Of a DNA stretch of 16,962 bases, positions 1-8,288 are shown one piece after another. This DNA comes from Subdoligranulum sp. CAG:314. GTDB taxonomy: Bacteria; Bacillota; Clostridia; Christensenellales; CAG-314. Both the position numbers and the translations under genes were made by a program. Under the pieces are notes generated by a model. The model worked only from the letters and a program-made list of their open reading frames with translations, searched no databases and was not told the origin of the DNA. The stretch covers positions 347,700 to 364,661 of the forward strand of contig FR901000.1 of assembly GCA_000437915.1 (NCBI GenBank), in the 5' to 3' direction. Every line of letters begins with the position of its first letter. The first letter of the stretch is position 1.

Positions 1-3000
1 GACACGACGCTCTATGCGTTCTGGGCGGAGAGTGAAGCGGGACAGTCGGAGTTTACGGTGACGTTTGACCTCAACTACGACGGCGCTCCGACAGTCGCCC
101 CCGCAGTGACAATAGGCGGCAGACTGATAAACGTGCAGCAGCCCGTCCGCAGCGGCTACACCTTCGGCGGCTGGTGGATAAGCATGTACGACAGCGCCGA
201 AATGCTCACCGCGCGCTACACGGAGGACACGGTGTTCTCCGAAAACGCCACTTTGTTTGCTCTCTGGACGTCGGCTTCCCAAACGGGACTTGCCGCTCCC
301 GAGGTCAGCGTGACCTCCGAAGGGGTTACGCGCAGCGTTGCCGCAGGCGTGACCTACCGCTTGAAGGTGGAGGGCCCCGACGGTTTTACCGCTGTGGACA
401 AGGCCAGCGACACGGCGGTCGAGGCAATCGACTTCGCGTCGGCTCCGGCAGGCGACTACGTGATTACGGTTACCGCAGCCCGCGCGGACGAGAGCGTTTC
501 CGTCACGAGATATTTCAAAAACAAGGCGCTTGACGCGGTTTCCTTTTTTACCGTCGTGGAGCCTTCCGCGTTGATTTTCAAAAAGGTCGAGAACGCGCAA
601 GCCTACTACATCACCATAGTGTGCGGAGACGAGGGACACAGACACGAGCGTTTTGCTCTGGGCGACTCCGCGTTTTACAATTTTGTGAACTGTTCGATGA
701 CGGAGGAGGGAATCTCCTTTGTCGTCACAGCCGAAGCCGACGGCTACGCGCCCTCGGTTTCCAAGCCTTTCGTCTATCGCCGCGCGCTGGAAAAAATCGA
801 GCAGACGAGTTTCCGGTTGGATGAGGAAACGGAAATTCTGACCTGGCAGGCGGTGGAGAACGCTCAGGGCTACAAGGTTGAAATTTTGTGCGGAAAGGAA
901 AACCACACGCACACGGAGTTCATAGGCAGCGAGACTTCTCTGTGTCTCAAAGCCTGCGCGCCCTGTGCGGACGGCGTGCGGGTTAAAATCATGCCTGTGA
1001 CAAAAGGCTACGTTTCGCCCGAAGCGGCGGAGTATGTTTACGCAAAAACAAGGCTTGCCACTCCCGACAATATCCGTGTCGAGGACGAGCTGCTTGTCTG
1101 GGACTCCGTAGGCGAGGGAGTAAGTTATCAGGTAAGAGTGGGCAACGCTCAGCCCGTTACGGTTGACGCAGCCTCTTTCAGCCTTGCGGAAATTGTTGCG
1201 ACGGCGGCTCCCGGCGCCGACTTTTCGGTGTCTGTGCGCGCCCGTGCCGACGGCGAGGATTCGCTTTGGAGCGACGCGCAGGATATGCGCTATTACGCCA
1301 TGTACGGCACGCTGGAATATTCGCGCGGGGTGGTTTACTGGCGTCACGTCATAGGGGCGACGGGTTATCAGATACGGTACAACGGCGACGTTAGCACCAT
1401 GTGCAACGTGCCTGCGGGCGAAAACTCCTTTGAAGTCGCTCTTCCTTTCGCGGGGAGAAACAGCATAGAGGTTCGTTTTGTTGACGGAGAAAACGTCGGC
1501 GCGTGGGTTTCGCTGGACGTGGTTGCTTACAGAATAACCTTCGACAGCCGCGGAGGCAGCAGCGTTCAAAGCATAAACAAGGCTTACGGCGACAGAATGC
1601 AGGCGTTTGAACAGCCCGAAAGAAGCGGCTACGAGTTTGCGGGCTGGTACAACGCAATCGGCGGCGCGGAGGGCAACGGAGCGGAGTATACCGACGAGTT
1701 CTTTGCCGAGACGGGCGACATAGTGCTTTACGCATATTGGAAATCCACGTCCTTTACCGTTACTTACAACTACTACGGCGGCATAGCTCCCGAAGGCTCC
1801 GTCGGCAACGCGCGCCTGATTTTCGGAGAGCATTATACGCTGGAAATTCCCGTTCCCTCCGACGCCACGCTGGTTTTCGGCGGGTGGTATCAGGAGCCGG
1901 GCGGACAGGGGAACCGCTACACCGACGAGCTGGGCAACAGTCTGGCTGTCTGGAACACGGCAAACGACGACACGACGGTTTACGCTTATTGGATTGAGGC
2001 GCTTGCTTTCAGAGAGTCAACCAACGGCGCTTACGCCGTGCTCAAAGGTCCCGATATAAATCAGGTCAAAAATCTTATCATACCCGTGAGCTACAACGGC
2101 ATACCCGTTTCGTATATCGACAGCGGAGCGTTTTCCGGCTGTTCGAGTCTGGTTACGGTGGAAATACCCGACACCATAGTTCAGGTAGGCGCAACGGGAG
2201 CTACTCCTTTCAACGAGTGCGGCAATCTCGAAGAAATCAACATTTACCACGTCGAAGGCAACAATCTGATTGTTTACAGCTCGGCGGACGGAATTTTGAT
2301 TTTCGACGACGAGGTTACGGGACAGCGTTACGTTACGTGCGTTCCGTCGGCAAAGAAAGGCGCGGTTCGTATACCCGACGGCGTGACGGAAATCCCGATT
2401 CGCGCTTTTGCGGGTTCGGATATTTCTTCGGGTACGGTTCCCGCGTCCGTCACCGCCATACGTATGCGCGCGTTTACCGGCTGTCAAAATCTCAGCGAGG
2501 TTGTCTTCGAGAGCGGAAGCTTCGAGCTTGTGATTGAGAGCGGCGCGTTTGCAAATTGCAGTTCGCTGACAAGCATAACTTTGCCCGCGCGTATGGGCGA
2601 GCTTGAAATAGGCAACGAATCTCTCGGCACGGTTTACGGAGTAGATTTGTTCAACGGCAGCATTTACCTCGAAAACATCTTTGTCGAGGAGGGAAACAAA
2701 TACTATTCGTCCGTCGACGGCGTGCTGTGCGACGCAACGGGAACGACAATTATTCATTTCCCCAACGGCAGGAGAGGCGAGTACGTCGTGGGCAACAGAA
2801 TAACCGCGATTGCTTCTTACGCTTTTTCGGGGCACCGTTTAAGTTCGGTTGTATTCCACTCCGGCGTTTCCTCAATCGGTGAAAACGCGTTTTACGGCTG
2901 CTACAACCTCGAAAGCATAACCTTCAAGGGCGGATTGCTCCCCGCCGAGCTTACCGTAGGCGAAAACGCTTTTTCCTTCGCATATCAGAACGACGCTCTG

Positions 3001-6000
3001 ACCGAAGTAATTTTCGAGGCGGGCAGCAACGTGGTGGAGATAGGCAAGGGAGCGTTTGCCAACAATGTCGGTCTGACGACAATCGAAATCCCCAACACGG
3101 TTAAGAAAATAGGCGAAAGCGCTTTTGCAAACTGCTCGGTGCTCAAAAACGTGACGCTCGTGTCGGGCGGCGCAGGGCTTGTCATCGGCAACTACGCTTT
3201 CCAAAACTGTATAGCTCTCGAAGCCTTTACTCTGTCCGACTCAGTCACAGAGCTGAGCATGAACGTGTTTGACGGTTGCAGAAATTTGCAGGGCGTTTAC
3301 GTGGACGAGGGCAACGAATATTTTGCGGACGACGACGGCGTGCTTTACGACGCGGACAAGACGATAATTCTGTTCTATTCGCTCGGACGCGACGGCAACG
3401 TCGTGCTGCCCGAAACAATAGAGACAATCGGCGCGGGCGTGTTTGCCAACAACATGAAAATAACGGAAATCGTCATCCCCGCCTCCGTCAAGGAAATTCA
3501 GGAGGACGCTTTCAATATGTGTCTGTACCTGACCGACATTGTTTTTGAAACAAGCGAGGACGCTCAGGCAAACCTTTCGATAGGGGACAGAGCCTTTGCT
3601 TACTGCGCTGCCGTTTCAGAGCTGAACCTGCCTTCTTACGTTACGGCAATAGGAGACGAGGCGTTTTACAAGGCGGCAATCCTCAACAAAATCAATTTCA
3701 GCGAGGGGCTTAAAGAAATAGGCGACAAGGCTTTTTCGGATACCGCTTTGACCGCCGCCGTGCTTCCCGACTCCCTTACGACGCTTGGAGCGTCTGCGTT
3801 TGCCGGCTGCGTCTCTTTGAGTACGCTCAAACTTTCCTCCGCGCTCGAAAAAATAGGCGACAAGGCTTTCTTCGACTGCATTTTGCTTAGCCAAGTCACA
3901 ATCCCTCAGGGAGTGAGAGCCATAGGCGCAAACGCGTTTGAAAACTGTGCGCTCATTTCGGAAATCACGCTCCCCGACACGGTCGAGACTGTCGGGCAGG
4001 CTGCTTTCCTCAACTGCACGGGGTTGGAAAAGGTCGTGTTTGCGGGCGGAGGCGCGCAGCCTCTCTCAATCGCGGGCACGAGCAGCTCAAACGGCGCGTT
4101 TGTCGGCTGCACGTCGCTTTCGTCGGTAAAGCTGCCGTCAAGACTTACTTCAATCGGCAAATACGTGTTTTACAACTGCTCCGAGCTTGTTTCCGTCACC
4201 TTCGAGGAGGACGGCGAGGGCAACCCCGTGAGCAATCTTGTCACAATCGACAATTACGCTTTTTCCGGCGCGGGGATAACCGAGTTTTACATATCCAACA
4301 CGGTGGAAACAATAGGCGACTATGCGTTTAGGGACGCAACCGCGCTGGTTTCTCTCGTATTCCAACCCGACGACGAAAACGCCGCCGAAATTCTGAAAAT
4401 AGGCACAAGCGGAGGCAGCGTATTTGTCAATACGGCAATTACCTCCCTGTCTTTGCCCGCCAGAACGGAATTTGTCGTAGACAGCAAAACGGGAGTGCAC
4501 AAGTCTATGTTCGGAGATACGGCCAACCTTACTTCCATAGAGATACATTCCGACAATCCGAAATACATGTCGCTCGACGGCGCGCTTTACACAAAGGACG
4601 GAACAAAGCTGGTTTACTTCCCTGCGGGAAAAACAAGCATAAGCCAAGAGCAGCCTTTGCCCGACACGCTGCAATACATCGGAGAGTACGCTTTCCATTA
4701 TTCGCGGCTTACCTCAATCGCCGTGCCGGAGGGCGTAAGCAAGATCGGCGACTACGCGTTTTATTATTCGTCGCTGCAAAGCGTGACGCTGCCCGCGTCC
4801 CTCGCGACGCTTGGAGCGAGCGCTCTCAGGGAGTGCGCGGAGCTTGCCGTCGTGGAGTTTGCAGAGAACTGCGTGCTCGGCGCAATAGGCGGCTATACGT
4901 TTACGGGTTCTGCCGTCGCTTCCCTTGACCTGTCGAATACGTCCGTTCAGACCTTGGGCAACACCTCGTCCACTGCCGACCAAACGGTTTTCGGCGAGGC
5001 TTTGACAAGCATAGTTTTGCCTGACACCCTCGACGCAATAGGCAACGCCGCGTTCAAGGGCACGTCGTTGACGTCAATATCCATACCGTCGTCCGTGACG
5101 AGAATCGGCAAAAACGCCTTTTATCAGGTGTCCACTCTGACGCAGGTCGTTTTCCTGCCTTACGAGGGAGAAGGAATCGCGCCGCAGCTGACGCTGGAGG
5201 ACAACCGTTCAAGCAATATACCGACGGAAAATCAGGGCGTGTTCGCCGAAACGGGACTTACATCGGTTGAAATTCCCGCCCGTATGGTGTCTGTCGGAGC
5301 TTATGCCTTTGCAAAAATCCCTACTCTTGTCTCCGTCACGTTCGAGGACGCGCAAAACGGAAAGCTTACGACCGTCAAGGCGGGAGCGTTCCGCGGCACG
5401 GGAATCACCCAATTTGTCGTTCCCGAATCCGTCGTTGACCTCGGAGAGGAGTATGTCCATTCGAGCAACAAGGCGCATACAACCACCTATGTTCAGACAA
5501 GCAGACGTTTAGGCGTGTTCCTTGACTGCACCGAGCTGACAAGCCTGACGCTTTCGTCGAAAATGACCAAGTTCTGGTGGCACAATGTCGTGGGCTGCAC
5601 CTCCCTGACGGAAATTCTGGTTGCCGACGGCAGCGAAAACTTCTCCTCCAAAGACGGCGTGCTGTTCAACTCCGACGGCACACGTCTGATATGCTATCCT
5701 ACGGGCAAAACGGGAAACAGCTACGTCGTTCCCGACGGCACACTCAATATAGAAACAAGAGCCTTTGCCGAAGCGGTGCATTTGAGAAGCGTTACCGTAG
5801 CAAACACCGTCGCTTATCTCGGTTACGGCGTATTTCAGAAGTCGGCGGTCACGGACGTTGTGTTTGCGGAAGGCGGAACGGAAGACTTAACCTTCGACGC
5901 AACCGCGCCGGCAGGCAGCACTTCTTCCAACTACAACGCGACTATGTTCGGGTGGAGCGCGCTTGAAAGCATACGCCTGCCCGCTCGTATGACAACCATG

Positions 6001-8133
6001 CCCAATTTCTTCTTCGAGGGCTGTTCGGCGCTTACGTCCGTCACGTTTGAAGAAAACAGCAGGCTGACGAAAATGGGCAACGCCGTTTTCAGATATTGCA
6101 GCGCGCTTGAAAGCTTTGTTATGCCGGACAGCGTTACCACGCTCGACGGCACGACGGGATTGTTCATCGATTGCACAAAGCTTTCCAAAGTAACCCTGTC
6201 GGCAAATCTCCAAAAACTCGGACAAAATATGTTCAAAAACTGCGGCGCGCTGGAAACAGTGGAAATACCCGCAAGCGTCAAGACAATCGAGCAATATGCG
6301 TTCCAAAATTCCGGAATCAAGAGCATAGTCATTCCTTCGACGCTTACAAAATTCGGCAATACGGGACTCAACGAGTTTCTCAATTGCACGCGTCTCGAAA
6401 GAGTGGAGATTTACGCGCCCATAGGCAACAATCTGACTTATCTCAACACAAGCTATTTCAGCGGCTGCACGTCGCTTAAAGAGGTTGTCCTGCCCGACAG
6501 CATTGTGGAATTGGGCAACACCGCGTTCAAGAACTGCGTGAGTCTTGAAAACATCGACCTGTCGGGAATCAGAGAAATAGGCAACAACACCTTTGAAGGC
6601 TGCACGAGTCTCGCTTCGGTTGACCTGTCAAGCGTCAACACAATCGGCAACTATGCTTTCAAGGGCTGCACCGCTCTGACCGAGGTTTACATTCCCGATT
6701 CGGTTGTAGACATGGGCACAAGCGTGTTCCTTGACTGCGACAATCTGCAATCTTTGACCGTTTCCGACGGCAACTCCGCTTACAGGCTGGGCTCCGCGGG
6801 AGAGCTGCTCAATTACGACGGAACGCAAATCCTTTACGTTCCCGCGTCCGCAACGGGCGAGTACGTCATCGAGCAGGGCATGACCGCAGGCGACTATGCC
6901 TTTGCGGGCACGGGCGTGACAAAGGTCGTCATACCCAACTCCATGACCGTCATCCCCGTCGGTATGTTTGCAAATTGCACAAGCCTCACGGAAGTGACGC
7001 TGCACGACGGCATAACCGAAATAGGCGCGAGCGCATTCACGGGTTCGGCTGTACAAAGCATTTACATAGGCAGAAACGTGACCGTGATAGGCAACAGCGC
7101 CTTCAAGGACTGCGCAAGCCTCACGGAAGTGACTTTCGGCGAAAACGGCAGCAGCACGTTGTCTTTGTCGGCTTCGGCGTTTGAAAACTGCACTTCGCTT
7201 GCGAGTCTGGAACTTCCCCGCCGCGTCAGAGCGCCGCAAAAGACCTCGACCGACAGATACGGAAATGTCACGGTGACGACGCTTTCCCCCGCAATCGGAA
7301 GCTACGCTTTTGCCGGCTGCACTTCGCTTGGTTCACTTACGTTTGCGGCAAGCGGGGCGGAGTGGATGACCGAGCCGCTGAATGTGGGAGCCTATGCGTT
7401 TAACGGCTGCACCTCTTTGAAATCGGTAGTTCTGCCCGATTACAACAGGAGCGGTTCGTCGGCTACTTATTACGCAATCGGAAGCTATGCCTTTGCAAAC
7501 TGCACTTCGCTTGTCTCCTTTGAAAGGGAGGGCAGAGACCCGACTCAGGGATACCGCGGCGCGTACTACGACGTGGGCGGCTATGCGTTCTTCGGCTGCT
7601 CCGCGTTAAAAACCGTCAAGCTGCCTTCCAATTGTTATTTCGACGGCGAGTTTATTTTCGGCGGCACGGGCATTGAAGAAATCACTCTCAGTCTCAAAGG
7701 CGCCTACGGTTCTCCTTACTCCATGTTCGAGGGCTGCGCGCAGCTTGAAACGGTCGCGATTGAACACGACGCTTTGATATCCACCGTGCTTTACGACAGA
7801 ATGTTTGCAAACTGCACCGCGCTTGAAAGCGTCACGGTGACAAACGAAAAGAACGGTGTGTCCACAATCAGAGAAAGCGCGTTTGTCAATTGCGCGTCTC
7901 TTGCCCGACTTAACCTTTCGGGCGGACTGAAAACCATTGAGGCAAACGCCTTTGAGGGGTGTACGAGTCTCGATTTCACAATCGGCGCAAGCGTGACGAC
8001 AATCGGCGCAAACGCATTCAAGGGGTGGACGGACGCACAGACCATTACTTCAATGATTGCCGCCGACAAAATACCTTCCGGCTGGCATTCCGATTGGAAC
8101 AAGGACTGCAACGCGCTTATTGTGTGGCCTTAA
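1..8133 (+). CDS. Giant BspA-like surface protein with InlB B-type repeats and LRR_5 solenoid (5' partial)
   Basis: The frame is open from base 1 and the first codons already encode the end of an InlB-type repeat (TTLYAFW), so the true start lies upstream; the GTG at 58 is internal. About 2710 residues are visible, ending at TAA 8131-8133. Order: tail of one InlB B-type repeat; a full one at 58-270; fibronectin-III-like modules at about 280-1525; two more InlB-type repeats at 1528-1740 and 1753-1992; then about 69 BspA-type LRR_5 units (pattern IGxxAFxxCxxLxxVxLPxxV, about 23 residues) to about 8030. The C-terminus (WHSDWNKDC..LIVWP) resembles a natural end cap. No LPxTG motif or C-terminal membrane segment is seen, so anchoring must come from the missing N-terminus; a lipid anchor like that of the gene at 16053 is a reasonable guess. 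BspA-family proteins are surface proteins linked to adhesion and protein binding; the ligand here is unknown. Family assignment is confident, function is inferred. Confidence 0.95.
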   Translation, partial: DTTLYAFWAESEAGQSEFTVTFDLNYDGAPTVAPAVTIGGRLINVQQPVRSGYTFGGWWISMYDSAEMLTARYTEDTVFSENATLFALWTSASQTGLAAPEVSVTSEGVTRSVAAGVTYRLKVEGPDGFTAVDKASDTAVEAIDFASAPAGDYVITVTAARADESVSVTRYFKNKALDAVSFFTVVEPSALIFKKVENAQAYYITIVCGDEGHRHERFALGDSAFYNFVNCSMTEEGISFVVTAEADGYAPSVSKPFVYRRALEKIEQTSFRLDEETEILTWQAVENAQGYKVEILCGKENHTHTEFIGSETSLCLKACAPCADGVRVKIMPVTKGYVSPEAAEYVYAKTRLATPDNIRVEDELLVWDSVGEGVSYQVRVGNAQPVTVDAASFSLAEIVATAAPGADFSVSVRARADGEDSLWSDAQDMRYYAMYGTLEYSRGVVYWRHVIGATGYQIRYNGDVSTMCNVPAGENSFEVALPFAGRNSIEVRFVDGENVGAWVSLDVVAYRITFDSRGGSSVQSINKAYGDRMQAFEQPERSGYEFAGWYNAIGGAEGNGAEYTDEFFAETGDIVLYAYWKSTSFTVTYNYYGGIAPEGSVGNARLIFGEHYTLEIPVPSDATLVFGGWYQEPGGQGNRYTDELGNSLAVWNTANDDTTVYAYWIEALAFRESTNGAYAVLKGPDINQVKNLIIPVSYNGIPVSYIDSGAFSGCSSLVTVEIPDTIVQVGATGATPFNECGNLEEINIYHVEGNNLIVYSSADGILIFDDEVTGQRYVTCVPSAKKGAVRIPDGVTEIPIRAFAGSDISSGTVPASVTAIRMRAFTGCQNLSEVVFESGSFELVIESGAFANCSSLTSITLPARMGELEIGNESLGTVYGVDLFNGSIYLENIFVEEGNKYYSSVDGVLCDATGTTIIHFPNGRRGEYVVGNRITAIASYAFSGHRLSSVVFHSGVSSIGENAFYGCYNLESITFKGGLLPAELTVGENAFSFAYQNDALTEVIFEAGSNVVEIGKGAFANNVGLTTIEIPNTVKKIGESAFANCSVLKNVTLVSGGAGLVIGNYAFQNCIALEAFTLSDSVTELSMNVFDGCRNLQGVYVDEGNEYFADDDGVLYDADKTIILFYSLGRDGNVVLPETIETIGAGVFANNMKITEIVIPASVKEIQEDAFNMCLYLTDIVFETSEDAQANLSIGDRAFAYCAAVSELNLPSYVTAIGDEAFYKAAILNKINFSEGLKEIGDKAFSDTALTAAVLPDSLTTLGASAFAGCVSLSTLKLSSALEKIGDKAFFDCILLSQVTIPQGVRAIGANAFENCALISEITLPDTVETVGQAAFLNCTGLEKVVFAGGGAQPLSIAGTSSSNGAFVGCTSLSSVKLPSRLTSIGKYVFYNCSELVSVTFEEDGEGNPVSNLVTIDNYAFSGAGITEFYISNTVETIGDYAFRDATALVSLVFQPDDENAAEILKIGTSGGSVFVNTAITSLSLPARTEFVVDSKTGVHKSMFGDTANLTSIEIHSDNPKYMSLDGALYTKDGTKLVYFPAGKTSISQEQPLPDTLQYIGEYAFHYSRLTSIAVPEGVSKIGDYAFYYSSLQSVTLPASLATLGASALRECAELAVVEFAENCVLGAIGGYTFTGSAVASLDLSNTSVQTLGNTSSTADQTVFGEALTSIVLPDTLDAIGNAAFKGTSLTSISIPSSVTRIGKNAFYQVSTLTQVVFLPYEGEGIAPQLTLEDNRSSNIPTENQGVFAETGLTSVEIPARMVSVGAYAFAKIPTLVSVTFEDAQNGKLTTVKAGAFRGTGITQFVVPESVVDLGEEYVHSSNKAHTTTYVQTSRRLGVFLDCTELTSLTLSSKMTKFWWHNVVGCTSLTEILVADGSENFSSKDGVLFNSDGTRLICYPTGKTGNSYVVPDGTLNIETRAFAEAVHLRSVTVANTVAYLGYGVFQKSAVTDVVFAEGGTEDLTFDATAPAGSTSSNYNATMFGWSALESIRLPARMTTMPNFFFEGCSALTSVTFEENSRLTKMGNAVFRYCSALESFVMPDSVTTLDGTTGLFIDCTKLSKVTLSANLQKLGQNMFKNCGALETVEIPASVKTIEQYAFQNSGIKSIVIPSTLTKFGNTGLNEFLNCTRLERVEIYAPIGNNLTYLNTSYFSGCTSLKEVVLPDSIVELGNTAFKNCVSLENIDLSGIREIGNNTFEGCTSLASVDLSSVNTIGNYAFKGCTALTEVYIPDSVVDMGTSVFLDCDNLQSLTVSDGNSAYRLGSAGELLNYDGTQILYVPASATGEYVIEQGMTAGDYAFAGTGVTKVVIPNSMTVIPVGMFANCTSLTEVTLHDGITEIGASAFTGSAVQSIYIGRNVTVIGNSAFKDCASLTEVTFGENGSSTLSLSASAFENCTSLASLELPRRVRAPQKTSTDRYGNVTVTTLSPAIGSYAFAGCTSLGSLTFAASGAEWMTEPLNVGAYAFNGCTSLKSVVLPDYNRSGSSATYYAIGSYAFANCTSLVSFEREGRDPTQGYRGAYYDVGGYAFFGCSALKTVKLPSNCYFDGEFIFGGTGIEEITLSLKGAYGSPYSMFEGCAQLETVAIEHDALISTVLYDRMFANCTALESVTVTNEKNGVSTIRESAFVNCASLARLNLSGGLKTIEANAFEGCTSLDFTIGASVTTIGANAFKGWTDAQTITSMIAADKIPSGWHSDWNKDCNALIVWP
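58..270 (+). repeat. InlB B-type (Listeria-Bacteroides) repeat, copy 1
   Basis: The encoded unit starts with VTFDLNYDG, has the family core SGYTFGGWW in the middle and ends LFALWT. Bases 1-24 encode the tail of a preceding copy, so at least two copies sit in tandem here. This beta-rich module is common in secreted proteins of gut Bacillota and in listerial internalins. Confidence 0.85.
280..1525 (+). repeat. Run of about five fibronectin-III-like modules
   Basis: Successive segments of about 80-90 residues show the fibronectin-III-like pattern of an L.W..V strand, a GYxVxV strand and a closing strand, for example LTWQAVENAQGYKVEI and VYWRHVIGATGYQIRY. The second and third segments share a Cys-Gly-x3-His-x-His motif (Cys codons at 622 and 889). 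Boundaries are approximate and the domain assignment rests on pattern only. They probably act as a stalk between InlB-type blocks. Confidence 0.6.
1528..1992 (+). repeat. Two tandem InlB B-type repeats, copies 2 and 3
   Basis: Copy 2 (1528-1740) runs from YRITFDSRGG through SGYEFAGWY to LYAYW. Copy 3 (1753-1992) runs from FTVTYNYYGG through LVFGGWY to VYAYW. They separate the fibronectin-like stalk from the leucine-rich solenoid. Their protein pattern matches copy 1 but the DNA has diverged, so they are not recent duplications. Confidence 0.85.
2005..8030 (+). repeat. BspA-type LRR_5 repeat array, about 69 units
   Basis: By eye I count about 69 units with the core (S/N/Y)AFxxCxxL followed by a LPxxVxxIG strand, which is the treponemal/BspA class of leucine-rich repeat. 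The array is broken six times by an insert of the form GNxxYxSxDGVLYxxDGTxLxYxPxGK (from about 2239, 2671, 3292, 4537, 5614 and 6751). Most units differ in DNA although the protein pattern is constant; one of the longer exact matches noticed is 19 bases, at 6980-6998 and 7115-7133. The encoded shape is expected to be a long curved solenoid. Confidence 0.9.
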
Positions 8134-8144
8134 ACGATACGAAA

Positions 8145-8165
8145 GCCGCACGCCTTCGGTGCGGC
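8145..8165 (+). terminator. GC-rich hairpin just after the giant gene, possible weak terminator
   Basis: GCCGCAC (8145-8151) pairs with GTGCGGC (8159-8165) around a seven-base loop, 12 bases after the stop codon. The position fits a transcription terminator or 3' end protector. No run of T follows (the next bases are ACGTCTAAATTG), so it is not a classical intrinsic terminator and read-through into the next genes is possible. Confidence 0.45.
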
Positions 8166-8197
8166 ACGTCTAAATTGCATTACTTAAATAAATCCGG

Positions 8198-8247
8198 TTT
8201 TGCAGTCAAGTCACCGAACCCTTCGGTTCGGTGACTTGACTGCGAAA
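8198..8247. repeat. Near-perfect long palindrome (about 23 bp per arm)
   Basis: Bases 8203-8220 are exactly complementary to 8225-8242 around a four-base loop (CTTC). The pairing extends outward through 8198-8202 and 8243-8247 with one G-T wobble. It has neither a following T-run nor coding potential of its own. It looks like a repetitive extragenic palindrome or small non-autonomous element, or a transcript-processing hairpin between the giant gene and the MoxR cluster. The pairing is seen directly; the role is not known. Confidence 0.8.
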
Positions 8248-8260
8248 GGGTTGAGTTTTA

Positions 8261-8276
8261 CGCCGTTAAAACGGCG
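8261..8276 (+). promoter_or_regulatory. Small hairpin abutting the ribosome binding site of the next gene
   Basis: CGCCGT (8261-8266) pairs with ACGGCG (8271-8276) around TAAA. The Shine-Dalgarno AAAGGAG (8277-8283) follows with no gap and the ATG is at 8289. It could modulate translation initiation or stabilise a processed 5' end, but a six-pair stem may be chance. Confidence 0.35.
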
Positions 8277-8288
8277 AAAGGAGAAAAT

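Noticed and set aside
58..60. GTG as the start codon of the giant protein
   Set aside because: The frame is open back to base 1 and the preceding codons encode the end of an InlB-type repeat; no ribosome binding site precedes the GTG.
2017..2835. A 272-codon minus-strand open frame, and many similar ones, opposite the LRR array
   Set aside because: The repeated codon pattern of the LRR units leaves the antisense frame free of stops; no ribosome binding site or recognisable domain supports it.
2005..8030. CRISPR-like or tandem DNA repeat array
   Set aside because: The periodicity is at the protein level (about 23 residues); the DNA units are mostly diverged and there are no uniform direct repeats with spacers.
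8170..8200. Possible promoter (TTGCAT followed by an AT-rich stretch)
   Set aside because: No -10 element with proper spacing follows the TTGCAT; the AT-rich bases are not close enough to TATAAT.
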